Part shown: one piece after another, positions 47,135 through 59,277 of the stretch
Position numbering within the stretch: position 1 is the first letter of the stretch
Layout: every line of letters starts with the position of its first letter
Assembly (NCBI RefSeq): GCF_030272615.1
Contig: NC_081407.1
Location: 315,732,456 to 315,796,455, forward strand
Origin: Cryptomeria japonica
Taxonomy: Eukaryota > Streptophyta > Pinopsida > Cupressales > Cupressaceae
Reading direction: 5' to 3'
DNA length: 64,000 bases
The notes under the pieces: generated by a model
Databases searched by the model: none
What the model saw: only the letters and a program-made list of their open reading frames with translations
Told to the model about the DNA's origin: nothing
Position numbers and translations under genes: made by a program

Positions 47135-48419
47135 ATGGCACAATAGATTAGTTTAAAAGCACCAAAGTTTGATGACATAAATTATTCTATTTGGAAGGCA
47201 TAGATGGAATATCATTTGAAATCTCTGTCACTTGGAATGTACGATATTATTAAGACTTGTTATACTTCTTTAATTGGGGTCCTTCTACTCTAGATGAGGT
47301 CAATAATCATGAAAGTAATGCTAAGGCAAGCAATATAATTGTCAATAGTTTGAGTGACTTAGAGTTCTTGAATGTCATGAGATGCAAAATTGCAAAGGAA
47401 ATTTGGGATAAGTTGAGCAGCTTTTATGAAGGAGATCAAAAGACCAAGCAAGTCAAGATGTAGAATCTAATGTAAAGATTTGAGACATTGAGGGTGTTTG
47501 AAGCTATGAATATTGAAGGTTACCTACACTAAGTGAATTAGATAGTAAATTCAATCAGAGGTATTGGTAGAGAATTGAAAGAAAATGAAGTTGTGAAAAA
47601 AGCAATGAGGCCACTGCCTACATCTTATAAACTTACGTTGTATGTTATTGAAGAAAGTCATAACATAGATACATATACTTTGGATCACTCTATACCTTTG
47701 AGATATTAAAATTTGAGGAGTTGCACAATGTCAATAAATAATTCGCATTCAAATCCATCAATAATATTGAAGATGTACTTGAAACAAGCAATTATTCAGA
47801 TGATATTGAAGCAAAATTTGTGAGACTAAAGAAAGGAACCAAAAAATACAAAGGTAAGTTGCCCTTCAAATATTTTAATTGTAGAAGAATTGATCATTAT
47901 GTTGCTAGATGTACTTTCAGGGAAGATAACTATAAGAGATCAGATGATGATAACAAGAGAAAGTATAATTATAAGAGAGATAGCAAAAACAAAAATGAAT
48001 AGATGACAAAGATAAGCCTAAAAAAGAGTTTTTTTTCAATGGAGATGTATTCACTTGAAGAAAAATATTGTGATGATTCATTATTTTTAGAGATAGAAGA
48101 AAAAGACAGTGAAAGTTTTGATACTCTACATGATGAGAAAAATAGTCAAATATTAATGTATGTGAAGACTGCACTGCATGCACAAGTGGAACCTAAAGCT
48201 TGCATAATTGATTCTGGATTCTCAAATCATATGAAAAGTGATAAAAGAAAGTTCATAAACTTTAAAAAATATGGTGGTGGATCAATGAAGTTTTCTAGTG
48301 AGGAGGCTACACCTATCTATGGTAAAGGAATTATATCCATTGATGGTAATAATAAGATAAATGATGTTTATTATGTAAAAGGTTTGAGATATAATATTTT
48401 GAGTTTGAGTCACATGTGA
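47135..48419 (+). pseudogene. Copia-C gag and protease remnant
   Basis: ATG at 47135 is followed after three codons by TAG. LKAPKFDDINYSIWKA and VNSLSDLEFLNVMRCK are Copia gag text. The zinc knuckle near 47872 reads YFNCRRIDHYVARC: the first Cys is Tyr and the usual GH is DH. Protease (48003-48419) has IIDSGFSNHM and ends GLRYNILSLSHM, both typical. Confidence 0.85.
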
Positions 48420-51120
48420 AAAAAAGGTTACAAGATCATATTTCATGGGTTTGAATGTTAGATAAGAAAAGGAGGTTCTTGAAGGTTAGTTGCAAAAGAT
48501 ATAAGAACAAATGGTAATGTCTATTATGTAAAAAAAAAAGGGAAGTAGTTGTCTATTGGTGCAGAGCAGTGAATGTTGGTTGTGGAACAAAAGAATGGGA
48601 CATATTAACTTTGAAAACATGGTGAAGATTAGTTCTACTCATGTTGTAAGAGATTTGCCAAAGATTATCAAACTTGCAAATACAATATGCAAGAAATTTT
48701 AGATGGGAAAACAAACAAGGAATAGATTCAAGAACAAGGAGTATTCTACCATAAGACCTAGTCGATTTGTATTGACCTATGTGGACCTACAAGGATAAGA
48801 GGACTAAATGGTGAAAGATATTTTATGTTGCTCATTGATTATTATTATAGAATGATGTGGGTTACTTTATTTGAATAAAAAACATAAGCACTAGATAGAT
48901 TCAAGGTATTCAAATATATGGTTGAAAATCAAATAGAAGCTAAAATCAAATGTAGAGGACAAGAATTTACATAAAATGAATTTGATCAATTTTTTGAAGA
49001 GGATGGTTTTAGGAGGCAATTATTTGCACCTAAAAATCCATAGTAAAATGGATTGGTTGAAAGAAAGAATAGGATTATTGTTGAAATGTCTAGAACTATG
49101 TTGAAAGATGCTAACTTGCCTAATATCTATTGGAAAGAAGTTGTGCATGTTGTTGTATATATTCTTAATAGGGTACAAGTAAGAGTGAATGACACTAAGA
49201 TGCCTAATGAGCTATGGTGTGGAAGATCACCTATAGTAAATTATTTCAATATATTTGGAAGCAAGTGTTACATCAGAAGAGATTAAGAGGACTTGGAAAA
49301 GTTTGATGCAAGATCAAATGAAGGAATATTGTTGGGATACTCTACAAGAAGGCATAGTAGTGTTACTCCAAAAGACCGGAGAAGATTTTGGAGAGCACAA
49401 ATGTAGAGTAAGTGAAGAATGGAATCCAGATGCACTTGAATATAAGATTGAGATAGAAGATAACCCTATTGCTATGGGAGAGAAGGAAGACTTAGAAGAT
49501 AAAGAAGAGTCAAATGTAGAAGAGAAAGTACATAAATAAGTAACAAAGACACTTAGAAACTATGTGTGGAAGAACTGTTTAGATTATCAGACCATTGAAG
49601 ATAAAGATAAAGGAGTTCAAGCTAAAAGAAGACTTGCTAAGACCAAAGAACAAGAAAAACAATGTTTCTTATCTAAGGTGGAGCCAAAGACTTTTCCAGA
49701 GGCTAGCAAAGATGATTGATGGATAAAGGCAATGTATGAAGATTTGAATTAGATTAAAAATAATCAAACATGGGAATGGATACCTAGACCAATGGACAAG
49801 AATGTGATAAGAACAAAGTGGGCTTTATGAAATAAGTTAAATGAAGGTGGAGAAGTCAAAAGAAACAAGGAAAGACTAGTTTGTAAAGGCTATTCAAAGT
49901 TGAAGGTATAGATTTTGAGGAGACTTTCTCTTGTAGCTAGGATGGAGGCTATAAGGATGTTTCTTATATTTGTTGCATATAAAAATTTAAGGTATATCAT
50001 ATGGATGTTAAGTTGGGATTCTTGAATGGATAACCTAAAGAAGAGGTTTACATTAAACAATTAGATGGGTTTACGTTATATCATAAGATTTGGATAAGGT
50101 CTGCAAACTTAAGAAGGCACTTTATGGACTCAAGAAAGTTCCTAGAGCTTGGTATGCAAGGTTGGATAGATACTTGTTACTATTAAATTTCAAGAAAGGT
50201 AAAACAAATAGTAATCTTTATTTTAAGGTTGAAGGTGATAAATTGTTAATAGTAGTTATTTATGTTGATGTTATCATTTTTGGTGGAGATGAAGATGTTT
50301 GCAAGAAGTTTGTAGAAGAGATGTAGAAAGAATTTGAGATGTCAATGATTGGTGATTTTTCATTTTTCCTTGGTCTTCAAGTAACATAGTCAGAAGATGG
50401 TATTTTCATTTCTCAGGCCAAGTATATCAAGGAGATATTGAATAAATTTTGTATGAAAATTTGTAAACTAGTTGGAACCCCTATGGTTATTGGTTGTCAT
50501 TCAAGCAAGGATGATGAATCTCCATACTCATTCAGAAATAGTATAGATCTATGATTGGTGGACAATTGTATTTGATTAGCTCAAGAATTGATATTATGCA
50601 TGCAGTCTATTTGATCACTAGATATCAAGCCAATCTAAAGAAATCTCATGATCAAGCAGTGAAAAGGATATTCAAATACCTTAAAGGGACTATAAATTTT
50701 GGTTTGTGGTATAAGAAGGATGATGATTTCTCTTTGAAATCTTACATTAATGCTAATTTGCCTGGATGTGCTAATGAGAAGTACAAGTGGTGGTGTATTT
50801 TTCTTGGGAGACAAATTATTCTCTTGATTGAGCAAGAAGTAGGATTCAATAACATTAGCTATAATAGAAGCAACATGTATTGCAACAACATCTTGTTGCA
50901 CTCAAGTTGGATGAAGGAAAATTTTTAAGATATGAGGTGATGTATGATGAGGCAGATCCTATTATGCATGATATTAAATTGTAAGTGCAATTAACATTTC
51001 AAAGAATCTGATGATGCATTCACTTGGACTAAACACATTTCTAGCTAGTATCATTTCTTAGAGAGGAGGTTGCAGAGAAGGAAGTCATATTGGAATGTGT
51101 GCCTACAAATTTTTGCACTG
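48420..51120 (+). pseudogene. Copia-C integrase, RT and RNase H remnant
   Basis: Integrase text is broken by many stops (about 48590-49290; NGLVERKNRIIVEMSRTML preserves the catalytic Glu region). RT shows KLKKALYGLKKVPRAWYARL near 50100 and the catalytic box as YVDVIIFGGDE, where the second Asp of YVDD is Val. RNase H text at 50551-50930 includes GQLYLISSRIDIMHAV and FKYLKGTINFGLWY. It is not functional. Confidence 0.87.
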
Positions 51121-51422
51121 TCAAAAGATACCTTTGAGTATCTCTGACATAAGTTAGGGGTTATTTCCCCTCCTTCAAACTAGATGCAAAGAGTGGTGCA
51201 TCATTCCATGGGGAGAATCAAAGTTTATCCTTTGTCTCCTAGATTGATGTGGTGGTTTCTCTTAGGGGGAGTAATGAAGGTTGTGATTTCCTGGATGTAG
51301 GAAATGGTTGTAGAAGAGAGATATTCCTATAAGAGGGAGTGTTACAGATATCAAAGTTATATGTAGAAGGGGAAGAAAGAGTTATAGATAGCAGGCTTGT
51401 TCCCTTTGTCCTTGATGTCAAG
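51121..51422 (+). other. Copia-C 3' untranslated region
   Basis: It contains TCTTAGGGGGAGTAATG near 51258 and TTCCCTTTGTCCTTGATGTC before the TIR-element end. The latter resembles the sequence usually found just upstream of the polypurine tract in these elements. No 3' LTR follows. Confidence 0.5.
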
Positions 51423-51548
51423 GGTAAGTGCACCAAGACGGGGAACCAAAAAGTTGTTAAAATTTTTTATGGACCTCCATCAAGCACTTTGGCATGTGCC
51501 AAATAGGGTACACACCTTATTTTGTGTGTGATACATGTTAAACATGGT

Positions 51549-51553
51549 ATAAA
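51549..51553. repeat. LARD-1 target-site duplication, left copy
   Basis: ATAAA directly before the 5' LTR, identical to 59278-59282 directly after the 3' LTR. Confidence 0.92.
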
Positions 51554-52737
51554 TGTTGGCATTTTGATGATGTTTTGATTGTCATTGATGGACACACACT
51601 TTCTTGATGATGGACACACACTTTCTTGATGTATGAGTTATGCTCAACCGGTAATTGTTCCAACCGGTATTGTGTATTATTGAATGTATAGTCTTTAGAC
51701 TCAGTATTTTGCAGAAGATGTTTACCGGTCACAAATTGACTAAAGAGCTCAAGTGGTATGGAGACTCCAAGCGGTTTGAGGATCACAAGCGATACGAAGG
51801 ACCCAAGCGGTAGTTAACTTTTGATCGAAACACTATGATCTACCAGTCTTGATTTTTGACAACCTGTAATCGGTATATTGTATTAACTGATATTACTCTA
51901 TGATGAGTTACCAACCGGTATTTCTATAATGTGTGATGAGTTATCATCCACCAACACTTTGGCAGTGTGTTTGTGTCATGTTACCAAATGTGTCTAGATG
52001 CACTAAGCCTAGGAACTTGTAGTCTAATCCTATTGGACCGACATGAAATCAGTTTCCTTTATAAGGACATCATGTCTAGGGTTTGAATATATGAGAGAGA
52101 GTATGAAAGATAGAATAGTAAAGGTTATATGTGATCATAGTAGAGAAGATTAGGTCTGTGTGAAGAGACAGAGTGTGGAGATATTGAAGACTAAAGTAAT
52201 GCTAAAAAGCATTAACAATGAGCTGTCAAGGATCTAACTAAGCATACTATGCTATTATCTAGATCATTCACTTGTTGATTACTAATATCTTCGACAAGTC
52301 TAAAATCCTTAATCGGGTAGGCCCAACAAAGCCTTTGTAAATCCTCTAACAAGGTGGTTCACAACTGTGGATCTGAAATCCTTTAACAAGGTAGTCTTTA
52401 ACAGGACTTATCTCCTAACAGAGATCTAGATTCCTAACAGGATCTGTTCTGGTGAAGAACATTGTATGACCTTAACCGGTCTGGTTTCTATTTTGTAGAT
52501 GGTTACTTGTGAGTTTCTGCTCATCGTGGTTTTTCCCATTTGGGTTTCCACATCAAATATCTTGTGTTATGGTGATTGTTCTCTTGTGGGTGAGTGCTTT
52601 GTTTTCTATTTGGTTTGCATTTATCTTAATTGGTTTATTAGTGAATTTGTTGTACCAGTTATCTACTAAACTGTTTAAAAGTTTGTTTACAATATTTTTT
52701 GGCATACTAATTCACCCCCCCCCCTTAGTATTCATCA
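51554..52737 (+). repeat. LARD-1 5' LTR
   Basis: It pairs with 58108-59277. It is rich in ACCGGT/AAGCGGT motifs and serial CCTTTAACAAGG text and ends in a CCCCCCCCCC run shortly before CATCA. A TTTATAAGGACATC near 52060 could be a TATA-like region, but the promoter is not established. One 23-bp unit (GATGGACACACACTTTCTTG) is repeated near the start. Confidence 0.93.
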
Positions 52738-52739
52738 AT

Positions 52740-52753
52740 TGGTATTAGAGCCA
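52740..52753 (+). other. LARD-1 primer binding site
   Basis: TGGTATTAGAGCCA, the initiator Met tRNA complement with one C-to-T change, two bases after the LTR. Confidence 0.9.
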
Positions 52754-52788
52754 ACCTTTTTATAAGTCTAACCACTTGGAAGGAGATA

Positions 52789-54061
52789 TGGGGGAATATA
52801 GTGTGAGGGAACTTACTCATCGTCTCACTTAGACTGAGAGAGCCTATGATGAACTCAAAGTCAAGTATAAAGCCTCTTTGGCCAAAAGAAGAGAGCATGT
52901 TGAGAAACTGATGGAACTTATTGAAAATAACTCTTTTGATGAAGCTGACATGGATGCCCTAGTTGAAGAAGTTGAAAATCTTAATGAATCTAAAGCCAAT
53001 ATGAGAAAAGAGTTGGAAGGACTAACTATCAGAATGTATCAAGAGCTTGAGAATAGAAGGAAAGTTGAAGATCTAGTAAAAGACAAAGATCATGAGATCT
53101 CCAAGCTGAAGCAAGAAATCAATACCTTTACTGCTCATCTCCAAGAGAGTAAAGCGGAAAAAGATGATATGCAAGGTGAACTAAACATGGCTATTTCTAA
53201 GAATGCAACCTTGATGGAATCCAATGCTGCTATTTCCAAGGAATTTACTGAGTCAAAGGAGATACTTGCCAAATTCAATAAGAGTACTGTTAAGCTAGAG
53301 AAAAAGCTGGAATCGGCAAAACCAGTAAAGAATACCACTAGACTTGGTTTCTCTAGGTATGAGGAAGGTTAGACCTCTGGAACAAAATCTGAAGCATCAA
53401 AGAACCAACTGACATCCAAGGATAAAGGTAAGAAAAATTTAAACCTGTTTGCTTTAATTGTCTCAAAGAAGGACATACTACCAATGTGTGTAGAAGCAAG
53501 GCCTACAACAATTTTCCTTATTTTCTAAACAATAAGCCTAGATCCAATAGATTGAATGGAAACTGTTATGCATGCAACAAGTTTGGGCACATAGCATTTG
53601 AATGCAGGTCCGTTTTGCACAATACTGGGAGATATCCTCCAAGGACTCAAGGAGTTATTCCAGAACTTCCTATAATCTGGAATCCCAACTGATACAATAC
53701 CTATGACCATCGGTCAGTTGGTTATCAAGTGGTAACTAGTTGGAGAGCAACCTGTTTGATTTGTCATGGTAGCAGTCACACTACTACAACATGTAGAAGA
53801 AAGAATGGAAGTATGAATAATGGACCATGGAGAACACCTGGAATGGTATGCTATCATTGCAACAAACCAGGACACACTGCCAAAACTTGCAGACTGAGAA
53901 AGAACCTATCAGATGATATACCGATCACTCCAAAAGGGAAGATTGATGCTAAAACTGTTCAAGTGGAAATGAATAAAACTTGGAAAAAGAAATTAGAGGA
54001 AGGATCACAGAATGAACCTATTTCTGCACCTAGTATGGAAGCCTCTAAATCAACAAATTGA
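52789..54061 (+). pseudogene. LARD-1 gag-like protein with coiled coil and four zinc knuckles
   Basis: ATG at 52789, then TAG at 52828 (Gln expected) and an open frame from 52878. Residues of 52878-53372 form a long charged heptad-rich helix (EKLMELIENN, LVEEVENLNESKA), likely a coiled coil. After a TAG at 53370 and a frame change near 53430 come four CCHC knuckles: CFNCLKEGHTTNVC (53450-53491), CYACNKFGHIAFEC (53564-53605), CLICHGSSHTTTTC (53753-53794) and CYHCNKPGHTAKTC (53849-53890). All keep C-C-H-C spacing. A TGA at 53690 lies between knuckles two and three. A Lys-rich tail ends at 54061. Copia gags usually have one knuckle, so four is unusual. A role in RNA packaging is inferred. Confidence 0.85.
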
Positions 54062-54499
54062 GCTTCAGAAAAGCTTAGGGGGAACATATCGGTGAAATAT
54101 TTTGAACCCCCGGTTTATATCAGTAAAGACCTTAACCAGTATATGTTACCTGTCAGTTGGTAGAAGACTTGAAGTGATAAAAGGAAAAATTAGGGTTTGT
54201 TCCCTAGCGATGATGCATTTATTATGGTAGGTGAGAAGTTGTTTAAAAGGGATTTTTGTCATCATTATCACTTATCAATTTTTGAGAGAAGAATTTTCAA
54301 GAGAAGAGTGACAAAGAGCGATTCGTCTTGCGATTCAAAGTGAATTCAAAAATCTTGCAGAGGAATCCAACGATCTTTTTCAATCTATCAATGAAGAACA
54401 CTAAGTGGTAATCTAGCAACCGAAGTGGTGTATTGTGGGCGACATTGGCAAACCCTAAATTTTGGATTGTGAAGGTATTTCTCAAAATTCTCTCTTATC
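54062..54499 (+). other. LARD-1 spacer between ORFs
   Basis: About 440 bp without coding potential, with TTAGGGGGAACATATC near 54078 (a polypurine-like stretch) and AAGAGAAGAGTGACAAAGAG just before ORF2. It could be a leader for internal initiation or a second promoter; the sequence does not decide this. Confidence 0.45.
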
Positions 54500-57400
54500 A
54501 TGGCTTCTACATCGCACTCTAGTTCTAGTGTACCTGTAGATTCAGTCGAATTTCTTCAAAAGAAAATGAAATACAATGCCCTATCTCAAATACCTATTGG
54601 ATTTATTGTCGAGGAAGACATTTCAGGGTATATAGACTATAAATTGGAAGACCTAGGATCCCTAGTTATCCATTCCCAACTAAGTCTATTATGTGGGGAT
54701 GACAAGAAGATCAAAACTGAGTATAGTATCCTTGAAAACATGAAACTACATAATGTGGTGTATTTTCTGGAAGAGTTCACAGAAGATCATATTCACATCA
54801 TCCTTAGTAGAGTGCACGGTGATAAGATGTATCTCGAGCGGACGCATGACATCACACTGGAAGCAATTTATGCCATCACTGGTTTCTACAAAATTAGAGA
54901 GGTACCACCTTTACAAAAGGTCACCAAAACTGAAATGACAAATCTCACCGGTTCTATGAGTGACCAACGGGCGATGACCGTCAACACCATTAAAGATAAT
55001 CTAGTTAAATATGCTTGCATGGTGATTGGTTATCGGATGTTTTATGCCAGTAGAATGAATTTTGTCCCTGCTACTATGCTGAATGCCGCTTACAGGATGA
55101 TCAAGGAAGACACTACATTTGACCTATGTACCTGTCTATAGAAGCAATTGTTGTTGAATCTGAAGTCCATCAAACAGGACAATTCTCTAAGGTTCAGGTT
55201 TGACCAACTTATGGTCGGCTTATTCTTTTATTTTCAAGGTTATTTCCCTGGAGTAGGTGATGTGCAATGGTCTACTGACCTACCGGTTTCCAAGCAAATT
55301 AAGGAAAGTCTACAAGTAGTGGGAACTACAAATTCTGAGGTTCTGAATAAATATTTTGATGAATTCAAGCAAAAAATGAGCCAAAGAATGAGGATATCTG
55401 ATGATATTGTGAAGAAGTATGAAGATGACATATGCTTCACAATAAGGATAGATGATTGCATAATGGAAGAGGTGGACCCGAGAAAGGAAGTATATGAACC
55501 AATGGGGTATGAAGTAATGAATGACATGTTGATCAAGTATGCCTCTACCTTACTTGCCTCTCCACTGGATGCTAAGAAAAAGAGAACCGGTACCTACTTA
55601 GAAAGGGTCACACTGGTTGAAGAACCAAAATAGAAAAAGGACAAAGCAGTGCCATCGGTATCTGCACTGGTTACCTCTGCCAGTCCGAAAGTGACCAAGT
55701 GGTCACTAGCTAAGAAGAAACCTGAGAAGGTATTTGAGAGAAAGCAGAAAACCAAAACCAACTCACCAGAGTCAGAGGACACTAAACCGGAAATTCAAAC
55801 AAAGAAGACAAGGCAATCAAGCAAGAAGGCGAAGTCTACCAGTAATGTTCCTGCAACTTTAGCACTGGTAAATATAGATATTTCCTCTTATAAGCCAATG
55901 ACACATTATCAGAGGACTCTAAAGAATATTAAGAGGAAAGTGCTTGATGATTTATAGGAATATTTTGATGATTTTACTGATAGTGAGAAAGAAGAAGTAG
56001 AATAGGAAGTCATCAAATATTTATGTTAATGATTGGTCGCCATCAGAGATTAAATTTATTACTCCATATTCTTTATATAACTCTTTAGATAATAAATGGC
56101 GCATAGCCATTGAAAAGGAATAGGAGATCAGAGAGAAAATTTTTGCACAATACTTTCCTGATGCCTCAAACTCTGAATTGTTTGAAATAATGGATAAGAA
56201 CAAAGGCGTCTTCTTCATGAGAAGGTGAAGACTTAGGCTACTAGAAGGAAAAGCTTCTGAAGTGGAAAAGGATACTCACATACATGTGAAAGCTGCTGTC
56301 AATATGCATTGGGTATCTGAAGCTGCTAAGCAGGCTGACCAAGCACCGAACCTATCCTCAGACAAACCAAATGAGGTGTTTGACAGTGAAGGTGAAAGAG
56401 TAATAGAGAAAATTGATCCTATTGATGTGGATGCATTAGATAATGAGGATGTCACTCCTAACAAAGAGAAAGAGAAACAAGATAAAGCAGAGAAAGAGAT
56501 ATAGGACAAAGTAGAGAAAGAGAAACGTGACAAAGAAAAAAATGAAAAAGAGAAATAGGGCAAAGAGAAAGCAGAGAAAGAGAAAGAGGAAAAAGTAAGG
56601 CAAGAAGAAATCAAGAGGAAAGAGTCAGAGAAAAAGAAAAAGGAAGACAAGAGAAAAGAGGAAGAGAAAAAGAAAGAGGAAGATAAGAGGAAAGAGGTAG
56701 AGAAGAAGAAAGAGGAAGAAAAGAAGAAAGAGGAAGAGAAGAAGAAAGAGGAAGAGAAGAGGAAAGAAGAGGAGAAGAGGAAAGAAGAGGAGAAGAGGAA
56801 GGAAGAAGAGAAGAAGAAAGAAGAAGACAAGAGGAAGGAAGAAGAAAGGAAGAAGGAGGAAGAGAACAAAAAGAAAGAAGAGGACAAGAAGAAAGAAGAA
56901 ATGGAGAAGAAACAAGAAGAGGAGCAAAAGAAGAAAGAAGAGGATAAGAAAAAAGTAGAAGAGGAGAAGGAAGCAGAGAAGAACAAACAAGTGGAGATTC
57001 CTAAGGCAACCGGTGATCAAACCAAATAGGTTGATACCACCAGTCCTATTGATCTTTAATCAGCAGATGAGTCTGAGCTGCTTCAAAGCATCAAACTTGC
57101 ACAGGAGAGACTAGAAGCATTGCGGAGGAAGAACGAATAGGATGCCATACAAACTATGGTTGACACCCTTACCAGTCTAATTCCTGGTACCAACCTCCCC
57201 AGTACTAATTCCTCTCTATCCAAGCTTAAACTTCTATGTACCATAGTGGAGGACAAGGTGAAATGCTTGGAAGATGTTGTTGAAGCCATTGCAAAGAAGA
57301 ACCATGAAAAGGCACTCAATACTGCCTTAGTCAAGCAAATGAATGAAATGAGGACACAACTACTAAAGTAGTAGAATGATATCAGTGTTGCTATGGTTGA

Positions 57401-57857
57401 AGGTAAATTACCGTTGAGTAAAATTTGCCAACCCTATCTATTTTGTGACGATGTGCTTAACCAGAAAGCTAAACTCTACTCAGAGTTACAGGCATATATC
57501 AGCAATTTCAAGATGCCATATGATTCATTCACTACCTATGGACAAACCATTCATCATTATCAGCATCAGACTGCCAAGATGGACTTAGAGATCAGCAACT
57601 GGTCTAAAGATTTGTAGGAGCTTCAACTGCTCCTATTGCCAAGATTGTAGATTCTTCATAAATGTTTTCTCAACCTAGAAGCTATCACGGTAACTCAAGA
57701 GATGAGTACCATTGATGCAATGGAAGAACTGGTATTCCAGATGAAGACTGAAAGTGAGGTTTCTACCTCATTACTCAAGTCATGGACATTGGCCATGAAA
57801 AATTTTATGCAGGACTTTAAATATGTTTTTGAGAAATTTCATTCCTTATTGTCATGA
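54500..57857 (+). pseudogene. LARD-1 ORF2, unknown function, in place of pol
   Basis: ATG at 54500 (MASTSHSSSSVPVDSVEF). About 1,100 codons can be followed with one frame change near 56015 and about 15 in-frame stops. Nearly all stops are TAG where Gln fits, for example 55138, 55631, 55955, 56002, 56502, 57027, 57138, 57369 and 57615. The N-terminal 380 residues look globular (YKLEDLGSLVIHSQL, TYLERVTLVEEPK). A Lys/Ser-rich linker follows, then about 180 residues of nearly pure Lys/Glu with Arg and Asp (56450-56990) that could form one long charged helix, then a helical C-terminus (VDTLTSLIPGTNLPS, ELQAYISNFKMPYDS). I recognise no catalytic motif. Its size and position suggest a structural or regulatory partner of the gag; this is inference. 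Confidence 0.72.
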
Positions 57858-58095
57858 ACATCTACTCTATTTTATTGCATATGCAAAAAGGGGTTACTTT
57901 GCATTACTTTGTCATTGTTGGCAAAGGGTAAGTAGTGTACATTAAAATTTTGGTGAATGTTACCATTTCATGTACTTTCATGTTACTAGTTTGGGGAGTA
58001 GTGTATATGCTTAGGGGGAGTAATTTTGATTATGGCAATTTTTGTTGTAAAAACATTTAGATGTCAAAATTTTCCTAAGTGTTGCCATCAATGCC

Positions 58096-58106
58096 AAAGG
58101 GGGAGA
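58096..58106 (+). other. LARD-1 polypurine tract
   Basis: AAAGGGGGAGA just before the 3' LTR start at 58108. Confidence 0.9.
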
Positions 58107-58107
58107 T

Positions 58108-59277
58108 TGTTGGCATTTTGATGATGTTTTGATTGTTATTGATGGACAAACACTTTCTTGATGATGGATACACACTTTCTTGATGTATGAGTTATGCTCA
58201 ACCGATAATTGTTCCAACTGGTATTGTGTATTATTGAATGTATAGTCTTTAGACTATCAGTATTTTGCAGAAGATGTTTACTGGTCACAGATTGACTGAA
58301 GAGCTCAAGCGGTATAGAGACCCCAAGCGGTTCGAGGATCACAAGAGGTACGAAGGACCCAAGCGGTAGTTAACTTTTGATCGTAACATTATGATTTGAC
58401 AACCGGTAATCGGTATATTGTATTAACCGGTATTACTCTGTGATGAGTTACCAACCAGTATTTCTGTAATGTGTGATCAGTTATCATCCACCGACACTTT
58501 GGCTGTGTGTTTGTGTCATGTTACCAAATGTGTCTAGATGCATTGGACCTAGGAACTTGTAGTCTAATCCTATTGGACCGACATGAAATCAGTTTCCTTT
58601 ATAAGGACATCATGTCTAGGGTTTGAATATATGAGAGAGAGTATGAAAGATAGAATAGTAAAGGTTGTGTGCGATCATAGTAGAGAAGATTAGGTCAGTG
58701 TGAAGAGACAAAGTGTGGAGATATTGAAGACTGAAGTAATACTGAAAAGCATTAACAATGAGTTGTCAAGGATCTAATTAAGCATACTGTGCTATTATCT
58801 AGATCATTCACTTGTTGATTACTAATATCTTCGACAAGTCTAAAACCCTTAACTGGGTAGGCCCAACAAAGCCTTTGTAAATCCTCTAACAAGGTGGTTC
58901 AAAACTGTGGATCTGAAATCCTTTAACAAGGTAGTCTTTAATAGGACTTATCTCCTAACAGAGATCTAGATTCATAACAGGATCTATTCTGGTGAAGAAC
59001 ATTGTATGACCTTAACCGATCTGGTTTCTATTTTGTAGATAGTTACTTGTGAGTTTCTGCTCACCGTGGTTTTTCCCATTTGGGTTTCCATGTCAAATAT
59101 CTTGTGTTATGCTGATTTTGCTCTTGTGGGTGAATGCTTTGTTTTTCTATTTGGTTTGCATTTATCTTAACCAGTTTATTAGTGAATCTGTTGAACTGGT
59201 TATCTACTAAACTATTTAAAAGTTTGTTTACAGTATTTTTTGGCATACTAATTCACACCCCCTCTTAGTATTCATCA
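58108..59277 (+). repeat. LARD-1 3' LTR
   Basis: It aligns to 51554-52737 with scattered substitutions and a deletion of about 15 bp near 58394. It is followed by ATAAA (59278-59282). Confidence 0.94.

Larger units (their letters stand above)
45122..51422 (+). mobile_element. Copia-C: degenerate Ty1/copia element
   Basis: A 5' LTR, primer site, gag, protease, integrase, RT and RNase H lie in the Copia order (integrase before RT). The 3' end is cut at a TIR-element terminus at 51423, near where the polypurine tract should be. No 3' LTR was found in the window. Many stops and altered catalytic residues show that it is old and inactive. Confidence 0.88.
51554..59277 (+). mobile_element. LARD-1: complete non-autonomous LTR retrotransposon, 7.7 kb
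   Basis: LTRs of 1,184 and 1,170 bp begin TGTTGGCATTTTGATG and end TTAGTATTCATCA. A primer site, polypurine tract and perfect 5-bp duplication frame the element. The interior encodes a gag-like protein with a coiled coil and four zinc knuckles, and a second long ORF. No protease, integrase, RT or RNase H motif was found. It must be mobilised in trans if at all. The LTRs differ by roughly 5% in their first 430 bp, so it is older than Gypsy-2. Confidence 0.9.
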
